22,137 nt of DNA from CAYLLT01 sp964591605 (GTDB lineage Bacteria > Planctomycetota > Phycisphaerae > UBA1845 > PWPN01): contig CAZQEN010000088.1 in NCBI GenBank assembly GCA_964591605.1, positions 1 through 22,137 on the forward strand, written 5' to 3'. A model generated the notes under the pieces. That model saw only the letters and a program-made list of their open reading frames with translations. It was not told the DNA's origin and searched no databases. Below, piece by piece: positions 1 through 7,747 of this stretch. The stretch's first letter is position 1. The number at the start of each line of letters is the position of its first letter. A program made the position numbers and the translations under genes.

Positions 1-50
1 CGGACCAGATCTTCAAGTTGTTGTACATGGGCGGATACTGCGCGTCCGTG

Positions 51-53
51 TGA
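51..53 (+). other. In-frame TGA interrupting the propeller gene
   Basis: Frame 3 reads family-like protein on both sides of this TGA: YMGGYCASV before and YATSNDCIHWDKP after. Related proteins commonly have a Cys just before YATS, so one base change from TGC or TGT explains the stop. The options are a nonsense mutation (decaying gene), an assembly error or recoding. I see no convincing bacterial SECIS hairpin just downstream. Confidence 0.6.
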
Positions 54-119
54 TACGCCACCTCTAATGACTGCATCCACTGGGACAAGCCCTCGCTGGA
101 CGTCAAGCCCGGGACGAAC

Positions 120-1286
120 GTGGTCTTCCGCAAGCGGCGTGATTCAACCACCGTGTGGATCGACTTTGAGGAGAAGGACCCCGCGCGCCGGTACAAGATG
201 TTCTGCTATGACAACGTCAACCGGCCGGAAACCGGGTCAAGCGATCCGGCGCAAAGTCTCCACGTCTCCGGCGACGGCATCCACTGGACGCAGGTGGTCG
301 CCCCGCGCTGGGTCCGCGGCGACCGCAGCACGGTGTTCTACAACCCGTTCCGCAAGGTGTGGGTCTACAGCATCCGGGATTCGGCCGAGTCGGGCAGCCT
401 GAAGCATGCCCGCGTCCGGCGTTACTGGGAGAACCCCGACGGCCTGGCCGGCGCTGACTGGACGAAAGCAAACCCCCCGTTCTGGATCAGCGCCGATCAG
501 CACGATCCCCGCCATCCTGAAATGCCGGACGTCGTGCCGGAGCTCTACAACCTCGACTGCGTTGCCTATGAGAGCGTGATCCTGGGGCTGTTCGACATCT
601 GGGTGGGCCAGAAGATCCACCGGCCCAAGCCCAACTATCTGACCGTCGGCTTCTCGCGGGACGGGTTTCACTGGGATCGCCCGTCGCGGAGGCCCTTCAT
701 CCCGTTGTCCGACCGAAAGGGCGACTGGAACTGGGGCAACATGCAGTCCGCCGGCGGTTGCTGTCTCATCGTCGGCGACAAACTCCACTTCTACGTGAGC
801 GGCCGGGCCGGTGTGGAAGGCTCGGCCGGTTCGGGAGTGTGCTCGACCGGCCTGGCCGTCCTGCGCCGCGACGGCTTCGCCTCGATGGACGCCGGCGAAA
901 CGACGGGAACGCTGACCACGCGACCGATCGTCTTCAAAGGCAGGCACCTCTTCATCAACTCTGACGCGGCCGGCGGCGAGATTCGCGTCGCCGTGCTCAC
1001 GGCCAGCGGCGAGCCGATCCCCGTATACGATCAGCACCGCTGCATGCCCATCACGACGAACCGCACGATTCAGTCCGTCCGATGGGCCGAGGCGTTCGAC
1101 CTGTCGGCCCTGGCCGGCAAGCCGATGCGATTCCGTTTCCATGTCACCCATGCGAAGCTCTATTCGTTCTGGGTCAGCCCCGACGATTCGGGGGCGAGCT
1201 ACGGCTACGTGGCGGCCGGCGGACCCGGCTTCACGCAGCCGCGCGACACGGTCGGGCAGGCCGTGAGAACGACCGAGCAGCCCTGA
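120..1286 (+). CDS. Glycosidase-like beta-propeller protein, 5' part interrupted or missing
   Basis: The product resembles the five-bladed propeller proteins of the GH32/GH43-like superfamily, which planctomycetes carry in large numbers. The recurring blade signature S-x-D-G-x-H-W is visible as SGDGIHW and SRDGFHW, and a third, slightly altered copy (NDCIHWDKP) lies upstream of the GTG at 120. The C-terminal part (DLSALAGKPMRFRF) looks like a short beta-sandwich. The frame is open leftward from 120 to 54, is broken by TGA at 51-53, and continues to base 3 as protein of the same family (KLLYMGGYCASV). The GTG at 120 is therefore only the first start codon after the break, not a convincing native start, and no ribosome binding site precedes it. 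A truncated Tat-type gene follows 18 bases downstream on the same strand. The substrate cannot be told, and no catalytic acids can be assigned with confidence. Confidence 0.7.
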   Translation: MVFRKRRDSTTVWIDFEEKDPARRYKMFCYDNVNRPETGSSDPAQSLHVSGDGIHWTQVVAPRWVRGDRSTVFYNPFRKVWVYSIRDSAESGSLKHARVRRYWENPDGLAGADWTKANPPFWISADQHDPRHPEMPDVVPELYNLDCVAYESVILGLFDIWVGQKIHRPKPNYLTVGFSRDGFHWDRPSRRPFIPLSDRKGDWNWGNMQSAGGCCLIVGDKLHFYVSGRAGVEGSAGSGVCSTGLAVLRRDGFASMDAGETTGTLTTRPIVFKGRHLFINSDAAGGEIRVAVLTASGEPIPVYDQHRCMPITTNRTIQSVRWAEAFDLSALAGKPMRFRFHVTHAKLYSFWVSPDDSGASYGYVAAGGPGFTQPRDTVGQAVRTTEQP

Positions 1287-1304
1287 TCATCAAAGGGGAA
1301 TCAC

Positions 1305-1436
1305 ATGACGCGCCGCGAGTTCTGTGCGGGAATCGGTTCGTCAGCGGCTCTCTGGGCGTCGCAATGGGCGGCCGGCAGGGTGCGCCTAATTTTCAGGCTG
1401 CGCGCCGCTGAACTCTTCGGCGCCCAATGGGTGTGA
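1305..1436 (+). pseudogene. Remnant of a Tat-exported protein gene
   Basis: A 43-codon frame starts at ATG 1305 after a good Shine-Dalgarno (AAAGGGGAA, 1292-1300). It begins MTRREFCAGIGSSAALWASQ, a twin-arginine signal peptide start of the kind seen on planctomycete exported enzymes and DUF1501-type proteins. After about 24 residues the reading changes to arginine-rich sequence without character and stops at 1434-1436. A mature domain is absent in all three forward frames. It is most simply the 5' stub of a gene whose body was deleted or shifted. It lies 18 bases after the propeller gene, so both may once have been one operon. Confidence 0.55.
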
Positions 1437-1461
1437 GAGTTGGTGCGAGACACCGACACTT

Positions 1462-1494
1462 GCAGCGTCTTCCCGGCGCGCCGGGAGGGGCTGC
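1462..1494. repeat. Imperfect palindrome with perfect 16-bp core
   Basis: The core TCCCGGCGCGCCGGGA (1471-1486) is a perfect palindrome. GCAGC and GCTGC pair outside it across a mismatched collar. It could act as a transcript end for the gene remnant before it, but there is no T-run. The same 16-bp core is the centre of the MITE-like element at 13701-13716. The rest of 1437-1670 shows nothing recognisable. Confidence 0.45.
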
Positions 1495-1670
1495 TGCCGT
1501 GCGGGGGAGAGACTCGGAGCGGATCGCGCGGGCCCGGAGCGTTTGTGACGGGCAGTCCGGCGAACGGGCCAGCGACCGGTAGCCCAGGGCCGATGAGTTT
1601 CGAAATCCGAGTGACAAGTGGAATCCGAAGGCCAGTTGTCGAAGCACCGTCGCGGTGATCGCGGATGGTC

Positions 1671-4244
1671 TCAATTCTGGCAATTCGGATCCGGCAGAAG
1701 CCCCGGGCCGCTCAGGCAGGCCACGAACATGACGAGATCGGCCTGATCCACGTCACGATCGGAATCGAGATCTGAGTTGCTGCAGCCAGGTGAGTAGTCC
1801 CTGCCGTCCCCCGAGAGACATTGCTGAAGATGGCCGAAGTCCGTCTGGTCCACGTCGTTGTCGTGGTCGAAATCGCCCGTATATCCGGTGGTGGTGAACG
1901 ACCAGACCAGGCCGGCGGTGGTGAGACAGGCGTTCACGGAGTCGATTCGCCAGTAGTAGGTGGTCAGCGGGGCAAGGGGGCCGGGCGTGTACGCGGTGCC
2001 GGCCTGGGCGGTCTGAAACGCCGGCGGGTTGGTGGGGCCGAAATAGACGTCGTACCCGGTGGCATTGGCGGCGGACCAGCGGAGGGTCACATTACGGGCG
2101 ACGTCGGTTGTCAGATCGGCGGGAGTGGGATTGACGGCCTGTCCGGGCGGGTTCGGCGGGGGTTGCGTGGTGAAGCTCCATACCTCGCCGGTGGTGGTGC
2201 CGTCGTCGTTGACCGCGTCGATTTGCCAGTAGTAGGTGGTGCAATAGATCATCGGTCCCGGGTCAAAGCTGAACCCCGTCTGATTCCGCTGGAAGGGCGG
2301 CGGATTGGAGGTGCCGAAGTAGACGTTGTACGACCTGGCACTGCCGCCCCATTTCCACGCAGGATCCGCCCCATTGGGCACATCAGTCGCCCCGTCGACC
2401 GGGGAAACGAGCGTCGCCCGGGTCGGCGGATTGGGCGACAGGGTCGTGAACGACCAGAGATCACCGGCAGTCGTGCCATGATCGTTGACCGAATCCACAC
2501 GCCAGTAGTAGGTGGTGCCCAGACTCATCTGGCCCGGATTGAAGGCCGTACCGGTCTGCTGGCCATGCAAGGGCGGCGGATTGGCGGTGCCGAACCAGAT
2601 CTGATAGGACGTGGCGTTGCTGGCGGGGCTCCAATGCAGGTCGAACAGCCTGCCGACGCCGATGGAGGCGTTATCCGGGCAGGGCTTGGACGCTTTCGCC
2701 GGCGGCGCGGCAGCGGGCGGCGGTGCAGCAGTTTCATAGAGGCGGTACACATGAACGCCGAACGGGCCGAAGCTGTCGGATAGTGTCCAGATCCCGGGAT
2801 CGGTCGTCGGCCAGGCGGTGACGCTCCGCTCCTCGAAGACGACCGGAACGTCGGTGTGCCCCGCACCCAGCGTGGCGGCCAGCACGCTGCCGTTGCACTG
2901 AAACTGAACCGTCAGCGCGCCGGGCGTGTTGTTGGCCGCGATCAGGTAGCCGCACCGCTCATCCGTGCCGAAGAGATAACTGACATCCTTGATGACTCGG
3001 CCGCCCGTGTCGGTCTCACGGTTGCTGGACACGATCACGGCGGTGGAGTTGGAGATGATCGCCGGCACCAGCGACTGGATCTCGTGGGCAACCGGGGGAA
3101 TGACCTGGTCGCGATGCCCGTCGGTGGTGTAGGCGTTGTGCATCCAGTAAAGCAGGCCCCGCGCTCCCTGCACAATGGGAGCATACGAGAGGTAACGGTT
3201 CTCGGTGTACGTCGGGATCCGCAGGCCGAAGTCGCCGTGCGTCTGGACGATGTTGATGTAGGTGTTCTTCCCGTACGTCCGAGCCTGGTTCACGCGCAGG
3301 CGGGACTCCGAGGAGACCGACCACAGAGAGGCGCCGAACTCGGGGGCGGCGTCGGGAATGGGATACGTGTCGGTCATCAGCACGTCGCAGTAGGGCGGAG
3401 GCTCGGCGGACAGATAGGGTTGGGGATACTGACTGTTGTAGCCCACGTGAGCGACGGAAATCGTATGGTCGGGGTCGCGAGTCTTGATCTGGTTGTACCG
3501 CGCCTGAGCCATGGCCGGCGTCACGCCCTGCAGCTCAGGCTCATCGATCAGATACCAGTTCAGGAAACTCGAATAGCTCTTGCACAGATCCACCTGGCTG
3601 TCGATGAGCGTGAGCGGGTAACCCGGCTGCTCCATCACCGCCCAGCGATGAACCTCGATCATGATCTTCATGTCGCTGGCAATCGCCCCCTGCAGCCGGT
3701 TGGTCATCGAGTTGTTGTCCAGCCAGATCCCGTAGCAGATCAGGGCGGTATTCATGCCCTGGCGCCGCATCGTGGAGAGATACTGCTCCGACTCGGCGAC
3801 TGAGGGCGAACCGGCGCTTGTGTACCAGCCCATCACAAAGAACGGCTGTCCATCCGCCTGCAGCACCGGCGGCGGGGCGGCCCCCGTCCACGTCCGGGGC
3901 GAGTTGCCCAGTTCGACGCGATCACCGTCCGGTTGTCCCGCGGCGTTCACCCCCAGCGCATAGGCGTGCACCGTGTGTGAGCCCGGGCCGAAGGTGTTGG
4001 GCTGGAAATCAAACGCCCGCATCCCGACATCCGCGCGGAAGAGGTTGGCCGGACCGGTGAGGAAGAGGGCCCCGTCGACCCGGAATTCGACCTGGATAGG
4101 GCCGGAGAAGTCGTCGTCACGAGCCCAGCCGGCCAGTATCCCCTCGCCGGCGGCATCAAGAAAGCCGTAAGGCGCGGCTGCGGCCGCATCGCGGACCAGG
4201 CATGTCAGGAAGGCCAGACTGAGAGCTGCTCTGTGAGGTGCCAT
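1671..4244 (-). CDS. Secreted multidomain glycosidase-like protein with Fn3 repeats and dockerin-like end
   Basis: The 857-residue product begins with a signal peptide (hydrophobic ALSLAFLTCL, then an Ala-rich cleavage region). Next comes a lectin-like domain of about 90 residues (GWARDDDFSGPI, FRADVGMRAFDF, HTVHAYALGVN). A TIM-barrel-like region follows at about 115-510; its LNWYLIDEPE segment resembles the acid/base strand of clan GH-A glycosidases, but this is inference. Three tandem Fn3-like repeats (about 520-787) each contain TTYYW and end LWSFTT or VWSFTT. The C-terminal 71 residues hold two EF-hand-like loops (GDFDHDNDVDQTDF and SDLDSDRDVDQADL), a dockerin type I-like arrangement common in planctomycete secreted proteins. 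Two ATGs are adjacent; GGAGGGG at 4248-4254 gives better spacing to the second (4244). The gene is convergent with the Tat-remnant region and follows terC on the same strand. Confidence 0.75.
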   Translation of the reverse strand: MAPHRAALSLAFLTCLVRDAAAAAPYGFLDAAGEGILAGWARDDDFSGPIQVEFRVDGALFLTGPANLFRADVGMRAFDFQPNTFGPGSHTVHAYALGVNAAGQPDGDRVELGNSPRTWTGAAPPPVLQADGQPFFVMGWYTSAGSPSVAESEQYLSTMRRQGMNTALICYGIWLDNNSMTNRLQGAIASDMKIMIEVHRWAVMEQPGYPLTLIDSQVDLCKSYSSFLNWYLIDEPELQGVTPAMAQARYNQIKTRDPDHTISVAHVGYNSQYPQPYLSAEPPPYCDVLMTDTYPIPDAAPEFGASLWSVSSESRLRVNQARTYGKNTYINIVQTHGDFGLRIPTYTENRYLSYAPIVQGARGLLYWMHNAYTTDGHRDQVIPPVAHEIQSLVPAIISNSTAVIVSSNRETDTGGRVIKDVSYLFGTDERCGYLIAANNTPGALTVQFQCNGSVLAATLGAGHTDVPVVFEERSVTAWPTTDPGIWTLSDSFGPFGVHVYRLYETAAPPPAAAPPAKASKPCPDNASIGVGRLFDLHWSPASNATSYQIWFGTANPPPLHGQQTGTAFNPGQMSLGTTYYWRVDSVNDHGTTAGDLWSFTTLSPNPPTRATLVSPVDGATDVPNGADPAWKWGGSARSYNVYFGTSNPPPFQRNQTGFSFDPGPMIYCTTYYWQIDAVNDDGTTTGEVWSFTTQPPPNPPGQAVNPTPADLTTDVARNVTLRWSAANATGYDVYFGPTNPPAFQTAQAGTAYTPGPLAPLTTYYWRIDSVNACLTTAGLVWSFTTTGYTGDFDHDNDVDQTDFGHLQQCLSGDGRDYSPGCSNSDLDSDRDVDQADLVMFVACLSGPGLLPDPNCQN

Positions 4245-4319
4245 CATCCCCTCCGGCGGCCTGAACCGAAGTATCCTGGAAACCCTGATGCTGACGATGC
4301 CGCCGGTCAGTGTGCTGCC

Positions 4320-4325
4320 ATTATA
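4320..4325 (-). promoter_or_regulatory. Extended -10 promoter of the secreted multidomain gene
   Basis: On the minus strand the sequence reads TGATATAAT, a perfect TATAAT with the TGn extension. It sits about 75 bases upstream of the start at 4244 and overlaps the terC stop codon. No good -35 is visible, as is usual for extended -10 promoters. It implies separate transcription from terC. Confidence 0.4.
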
Positions 4326-5415
4326 TCACTCGGCTTGCCCGCTCCACCATCTGGCTGTCAGGGGCGCAGACCAATTGGGCGCTTCGAGCTCCCGCTCGGA
4401 CACCGACTGGGAGCGATGTCGTGGTGGGAGAAGGCTCGTCTACGGATTGGTCCTCTCGGGCTGCCGCGTTGATCCTTCCTGTCGCTCGTGCCCGCAACAG
4501 TGAGGCGAGCACCGCAACAATCAGGATCGACGCGACGACTGCCAGGGACACGCCCACCGGCACCTTGTATCCCAGCCCGGCGTGGGCCAGCATCTTACAG
4601 CCGACGAAGACCAGGATCGCCGCCAGCCCGTAGCTCAGATAGCAGAACAGCCGCATGAATCCCGCCAGGGCGAAGTACAGCGACCGCAGACCGAGGATTG
4701 CGAACACGTTGGAGGTGTAGACGATGAAGGCATTGGTGGTGATGCCCAAAATGGCCGGAATGGAATCTACCGCGAAGATCAGGTCTGTCGTTTCCACCAG
4801 GAGGAGCACAACCAGCAGAGGGGTGGCCATCCACCGGCCGTCCACGCGGGTGAAGAAAGAGCCGTCCTCATGCCCTTCTGCCACTGGAAGCACCCTGCGG
4901 ACGATCCGGAGGACTGGATTGCGTTCCGGGTGTATCTCGTGCCCGTGAGCCACAACCATCTTGATCCCCGTGACGATGAGCAGCCCGCCGAAAACGTAAA
5001 TGGTCCAGGAGAACTTCTCGATCAGGGCCACCCCGGCGAAGATGAAGCAGGCTCGCATGACCAGGGCGCCCAGGATGCCCCAGAACAGCACTTTGTGCTG
5101 ATAGACGGCGGGTACGCCGAAGTAGGTGAACAGCATCAGAAAGACGAAGATGTTGTCCACGCTCAGGGACTTCTCGATCAGGTAGCCGGTCAGGAACGCG
5201 AGAGCGGCCTGCCCCCGGCCGTAGCCGCCCATCTGGTCCGGCCAGAACAGGTAAACGCCCAGCCCAAAGCCGAGCGACAGCATCACCCAGAAGATGCTCC
5301 AGCAGACCGCCTCCTTGAAGCCCACGGCGTGGGCCTTGCGGTGAAAAACACCCAGGTCCAGCGCCAGCATGGCGAGGATGAATAGGTTAAAAGCAATCCA
5401 CGGTAACGGACCCAT
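4321..5415 (-). CDS. TerC/Alx-family integral membrane protein
   Basis: The protein has about 364 residues and eight or nine hydrophobic segments. It carries the conserved acidic signatures of the TerC family: LDLGVFHRK near the N-terminus, EKSLSVDNIFVF, and VETTDLIFAVDSIPAILGIT. Family members (Alx in E. coli, MeeF/MeeY in Bacillus) export Mn2+ or metallate secreted proteins; exact transport here is inference. The length and order of signatures are normal, with a soluble Arg/Ala/Ser-rich tail of about 50 residues. An upstream TTG (5436) is in frame, but the ATG at 5415 is preferred because MGPLPWIAFN starts at the usual position. It lies 24 bases after the HPF-like gene and is probably cotranscribed with it from the nhaR-facing promoter. 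E. coli alx is alkali-induced, which fits an NhaR-like regulator next door. Confidence 0.88.
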   Translation of the reverse strand: MGPLPWIAFNLFILAMLALDLGVFHRKAHAVGFKEAVCWSIFWVMLSLGFGLGVYLFWPDQMGGYGRGQAALAFLTGYLIEKSLSVDNIFVFLMLFTYFGVPAVYQHKVLFWGILGALVMRACFIFAGVALIEKFSWTIYVFGGLLIVTGIKMVVAHGHEIHPERNPVLRIVRRVLPVAEGHEDGSFFTRVDGRWMATPLLVVLLLVETTDLIFAVDSIPAILGITTNAFIVYTSNVFAILGLRSLYFALAGFMRLFCYLSYGLAAILVFVGCKMLAHAGLGYKVPVGVSLAVVASILIVAVLASLLRARATGRINAAAREDQSVDEPSPTTTSLPVGVRAGARSAQLVCAPDSQMVERASRVI

Positions 5416-5439
5416 TTCCACCGCCAGTTGCCTCAACCC

Positions 5440-5814
5440 TTATCGACCGACCCTGACGAAATGCCCCGGCCGGCGGGCCACCATCCGCTTGCCCCCCGTG
5501 CCCCGGCCTTGAGCCTTCCCATGCCGAAGCCGTCTCGCAACTGCCGCCGCAAGGCGTGCTGCGGTCTGCGTGACAGCCGCCTGTGCGGTTCGGTCCCGGT
5601 CATCGGCCACGAGTGTTCCGTGTGGGTACAGCTCCACCACGGCCCGGCAATAAAGAGTTTCTCCATCATGAGGGTTATTCATCTCAACCACATACACCAG
5701 CACACGACGGATACGAGCCGCGAACCCATCCATGGCTTCGCGAAAACACCGCCCGATGCTCTTACGCAGGACCCTGTCGCGACCCGGCCCGCTGGCATGC
5801 ACACGGATTTTCAT
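5440..5814 (-). CDS. HPF/RaiA-like ribosome hibernation or translation-inhibitor protein
   Basis: The 124-residue basic protein starts MKIRVHASG and shows the beta-alpha-beta-beta-beta-alpha pattern of the S30AE (HPF/RaiA) family. Features are a first strand, an amphipathic helix, a strand IRRVLVYVVEMN, a strand LYCRAVVELYPHG, and a final Ala-rich helix ending ARRLRHGK. Such proteins bind the 30S decoding region and stall idle ribosomes. The assignment rests on pattern and length and could be a distant relative. The start at ATG 5814 is chosen because AAGGAG precedes it by six bases; the frame is open further upstream without a binding site. The tail (about 104-124) is Arg/Gly/Lys-rich. It is the first gene of a pair with terC. 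Confidence 0.6.
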   Translation of the reverse strand: MKIRVHASGPGRDRVLRKSIGRCFREAMDGFAARIRRVLVYVVEMNNPHDGETLYCRAVVELYPHGTLVADDRDRTAQAAVTQTAARLAAAVARRLRHGKAQGRGTGGKRMVARRPGHFVRVGR

Positions 5815-5845
5815 TCTGCTCTCCTTGCACTCAGGTCCAGGCTCG

Positions 5846-5851
5846 GTTATA
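5846..5851 (-). promoter_or_regulatory. Putative -10 of the hpf-like/terC operon
   Basis: The minus strand reads TATAAC 32 bases upstream of the hpf-like ATG. No strong -35 is seen at 16-18 bp, which fits an activator-dependent promoter. The T-N11-A box at 5880-5902 would be centred near -52 relative to the expected start. Confidence 0.35.
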
Positions 5852-5879
5852 CCTCTGGCGCAACGAATAGAGAAATAGA

Positions 5880-5902
5880 ATCTATCGAGCCTATCCATAG
5901 AT
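5880..5902. promoter_or_regulatory. LysR-type T-N11-A operator between hpf-like and nhaR-like genes
   Basis: ATCTAT (5880-5885) and ATAGAT (5897-5902) are exact inverted repeats separated by 11 bases, the classic LysR-family recognition geometry. The box lies in the divergent gap next to a LysR-type gene, upstream of the hpf-like/terC promoter and overlapping the leader of the regulator. It is thus placed for activation of the operon and autorepression. Confidence 0.55.
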
Positions 5903-5924
5903 GGAGACGATCAGGGGGCCGCTC

Positions 5925-6824
5925 ATGGAATGGCTGAATTACCACCATCTGTACTACTTCTGGACGGTAGCTCGCGAGGGCAGCATCTCCAAAGCCTGTG
6001 ACCAGCTTTACGTCGCTCAGCCGACCATCAGTGCGCAGATCGCTGCACTGGAGAAATCGCTGGGCGATAAGCTCTTTACCCGCACTGGGCGCAGCCTCCT
6101 GCTCACCGACACTGGGCGGCTGGTCTACCGCTATGCCGAAGAAATCTTCTCGCTGGGACGGGAACTGAGTGATGCCGTCAAAGGACGACCCATCGGCAGG
6201 CCCATGCGGCTGGTGGTGGGTGTGGCCGACGTTCTGCCCAAACTCGTGGCCTACCGTCTTCTGGAGCCGGCCATGCGCCTGACGCAGCCGGTGCAGCTCA
6301 TCTGCCGCGAAGGTCCGCCCGAGCGCCTGATGGCGGAGCTTTCCGTCTACGGACTGGATCTCGTTCTGTCGGACGCGCCCGTAGGTCCGCAGGTCAAGGT
6401 TCGGGCTTTCAGCCACCTCCTCGGCGAATCCGGCATCAGCTTCTTCGCTGAGCCGAAGCTCGCGGCGGCCTATCGAAGAGGCTTTCCCCGCTCGCTGCAC
6501 GGCGCACCCTTCCTGCTGCCTTCGCCGCACACGTCGCTGCGGCGCTCGCTCGACGCATGGTTCGAGGCTCAGGATGTCCGTCCGGTCGTCAAAGCCGAAT
6601 TTGAGGACGGGGCTCTGCTCAAAACCTTTGGCCAGACCGGAATCGGACTGTTCCCTGCCTCTACCGTTGTCGAGAATGACGTGCGCCGGCAATACGGCGT
6701 GCGCCTCGTCGGCCGGACCGATGCCATCCGCGAGCAGTTTTTCGCGATCTCCGTCGAGCGGCGCCTCAGGCACCCGGCCGTTGTCGCGCTGACCGAGCAG
6801 GCCCGGCGCCACCTCTTCGAGTAG
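5925..6824 (+). CDS. nhaR: NhaR-like LysR-family transcriptional regulator
   Basis: The 299-residue protein begins MEWLNYHHLYYFWTVAREGS, very like E. coli NhaR (NYNHLYYFW). A winged helix-turn-helix follows (ACDQLYVAQPTISAQIAALE), then GRSLLLTDTGRLVYRYAEEIFSL. The effector domain contains VGVADVLPKLVAYRLLEPA, LDLVLSDAPVG, GECG-like GESGISFFAE and FEDGALLKTFGQTGIGLFPA, all matching NhaR positions. NhaR in enterobacteria responds to Na+ and alkaline conditions and activates nhaA; no antiporter gene is in view here, so the targets are probably the divergent hpf-like and terC genes. ATG 5925 is preferred over ATG 5901 because AGGGGG (5913-5918) precedes it at six bases and the family starts there. 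Confidence 0.85.
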   Translation: MEWLNYHHLYYFWTVAREGSISKACDQLYVAQPTISAQIAALEKSLGDKLFTRTGRSLLLTDTGRLVYRYAEEIFSLGRELSDAVKGRPIGRPMRLVVGVADVLPKLVAYRLLEPAMRLTQPVQLICREGPPERLMAELSVYGLDLVLSDAPVGPQVKVRAFSHLLGESGISFFAEPKLAAAYRRGFPRSLHGAPFLLPSPHTSLRRSLDAWFEAQDVRPVVKAEFEDGALLKTFGQTGIGLFPASTVVENDVRRQYGVRLVGRTDAIREQFFAISVERRLRHPAVVALTEQARRHLFE

Positions 6825-6838
6825 GCTGGTTTGTCGAT

Positions 6839-7747
6839 TCATGCCGTAAGCCCGTAGATCGTCCTCTCCTCAGAAGACCAGACAGCCTCAGGCAGAAGTG
6901 TCTGATGCTCCGGTCCAACAACCAGGATCGAAGTGGGCAAGGTCTGCACCAGATGCTCCAGACGACTTTCCATAAACAGATGTTTGAACGCCCAGCGCTC
7001 GCGAATACCAAGCACAGCCAGGTCAATTGCGAATCGGGTCAGGTGCTCGCTCAGCCCTTCATCGGGCACAGGATGATCCACGATTTCGCGTATGGCTGCA
7101 GATTCCGGCATCCCCACCGCCTCTCGCGCACAGAACTCGTGAAGCCGGGCGGAACAGCCACCCTCGGCGTGAGGTTTGGATGAATTGGAGATGTGCAGGA
7201 CTTGCAGGCTGGCCCGGTGAATGGCCGCAAGTCGAAGTGCATGCCGGAAGGCCATTCGCGAGGCGTCCGAAAAGTCGCTGCACACTGCAATACGGCTGAA
7301 CGGACTGGGCCGGCCCTCGTGGACCAGGAGGGCCGGGGCCGCGCTGTCCTGCAGGCACGCCGTCGCCAGCGCATCGGCCATCAGTCGCTCGCCCGGCTTC
7401 GGCGCAAGCCCGATGACGATCAACACGGCCGACTCGAACCGCACTCGATGGGCGAACGCGGCGGCCACGCTGTCTACCTCCACTGCCAGCCGCAGGTGTC
7501 TGGCCTCAGGCACGCGCAGAACGAATCGATTCCACTCGGCACACGCACTCTGAATCTCTTCAGCTCTGATGGCCCTGGAAAGCTCCCCAACCATCTCGTC
7601 AGGTGGGGTGGGGAATAGCGTGTCAACCACATGGACCGGGCACACCCGCAGCCGGGTCCGCTGTGCAAGCCAGATGGCCTCGCGCAGGGCAGCCGCCGAC
7701 TGGGAGGAGAAGTCCACGCCTGCCAGGATGGACTCGCACTTGCTCAT
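6839..7747 (-). CDS. Two-domain UspA-type universal stress protein
   Basis: The protein of about 302 residues has two tandem Usp domains. The first starts MSKCESILAGVDFSSQSAAA and includes VCPVHVVDTL; the second starts FSRIAVCSDFSDASRMAF and includes LQVLHI. The C-terminal halves (VIGLAPKPGE... and VLGIRERWAF...ILVVGPE) sit where ATP-binding Usp proteins carry G-x2-G-x9-G-S/T. That motif is incomplete in both domains, so nucleotide binding is doubtful. The start at ATG 7747 is the canonical family start. An AGGAG lies 14 bases upstream, which is long, so in-frame ATGs at 7822 or 7852 cannot be excluded. The gene is convergent with nhaR, only 14 bases apart, with no terminator between. Confidence 0.82.
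   Translation of the reverse strand: MSKCESILAGVDFSSQSAAALREAIWLAQRTRLRVCPVHVVDTLFPTPPDEMVGELSRAIRAEEIQSACAEWNRFVLRVPEARHLRLAVEVDSVAAAFAHRVRFESAVLIVIGLAPKPGERLMADALATACLQDSAAPALLVHEGRPSPFSRIAVCSDFSDASRMAFRHALRLAAIHRASLQVLHISNSSKPHAEGGCSARLHEFCAREAVGMPESAAIREIVDHPVPDEGLSEHLTRFAIDLAVLGIRERWAFKHLFMESRLEHLVQTLPTSILVVGPEHQTLLPEAVWSSEERTIYGLTA

Noticed and set aside
51..95. Selenocysteine at the in-frame TGA of the propeller gene
   Set aside because: The following 40 bases do not form a convincing bacterial SECIS hairpin, and this protein family is not known to use selenocysteine.
1821..2783. A 320-codon plus-strand frame opposite the Fn3 repeats of the secreted protein
   Set aside because: It is antisense to clear Fn3 and dockerin-like repeats. 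Its apparent internal repetition (RRIGGAEVD-type) only mirrors the Fn3 repeat DNA.
5416..5439. A yybP-ykoY manganese riboswitch ahead of terC
   Set aside because: Only 24 bases separate the HPF-like stop and the terC start, far too short, and no such structure is evident upstream of the operon.
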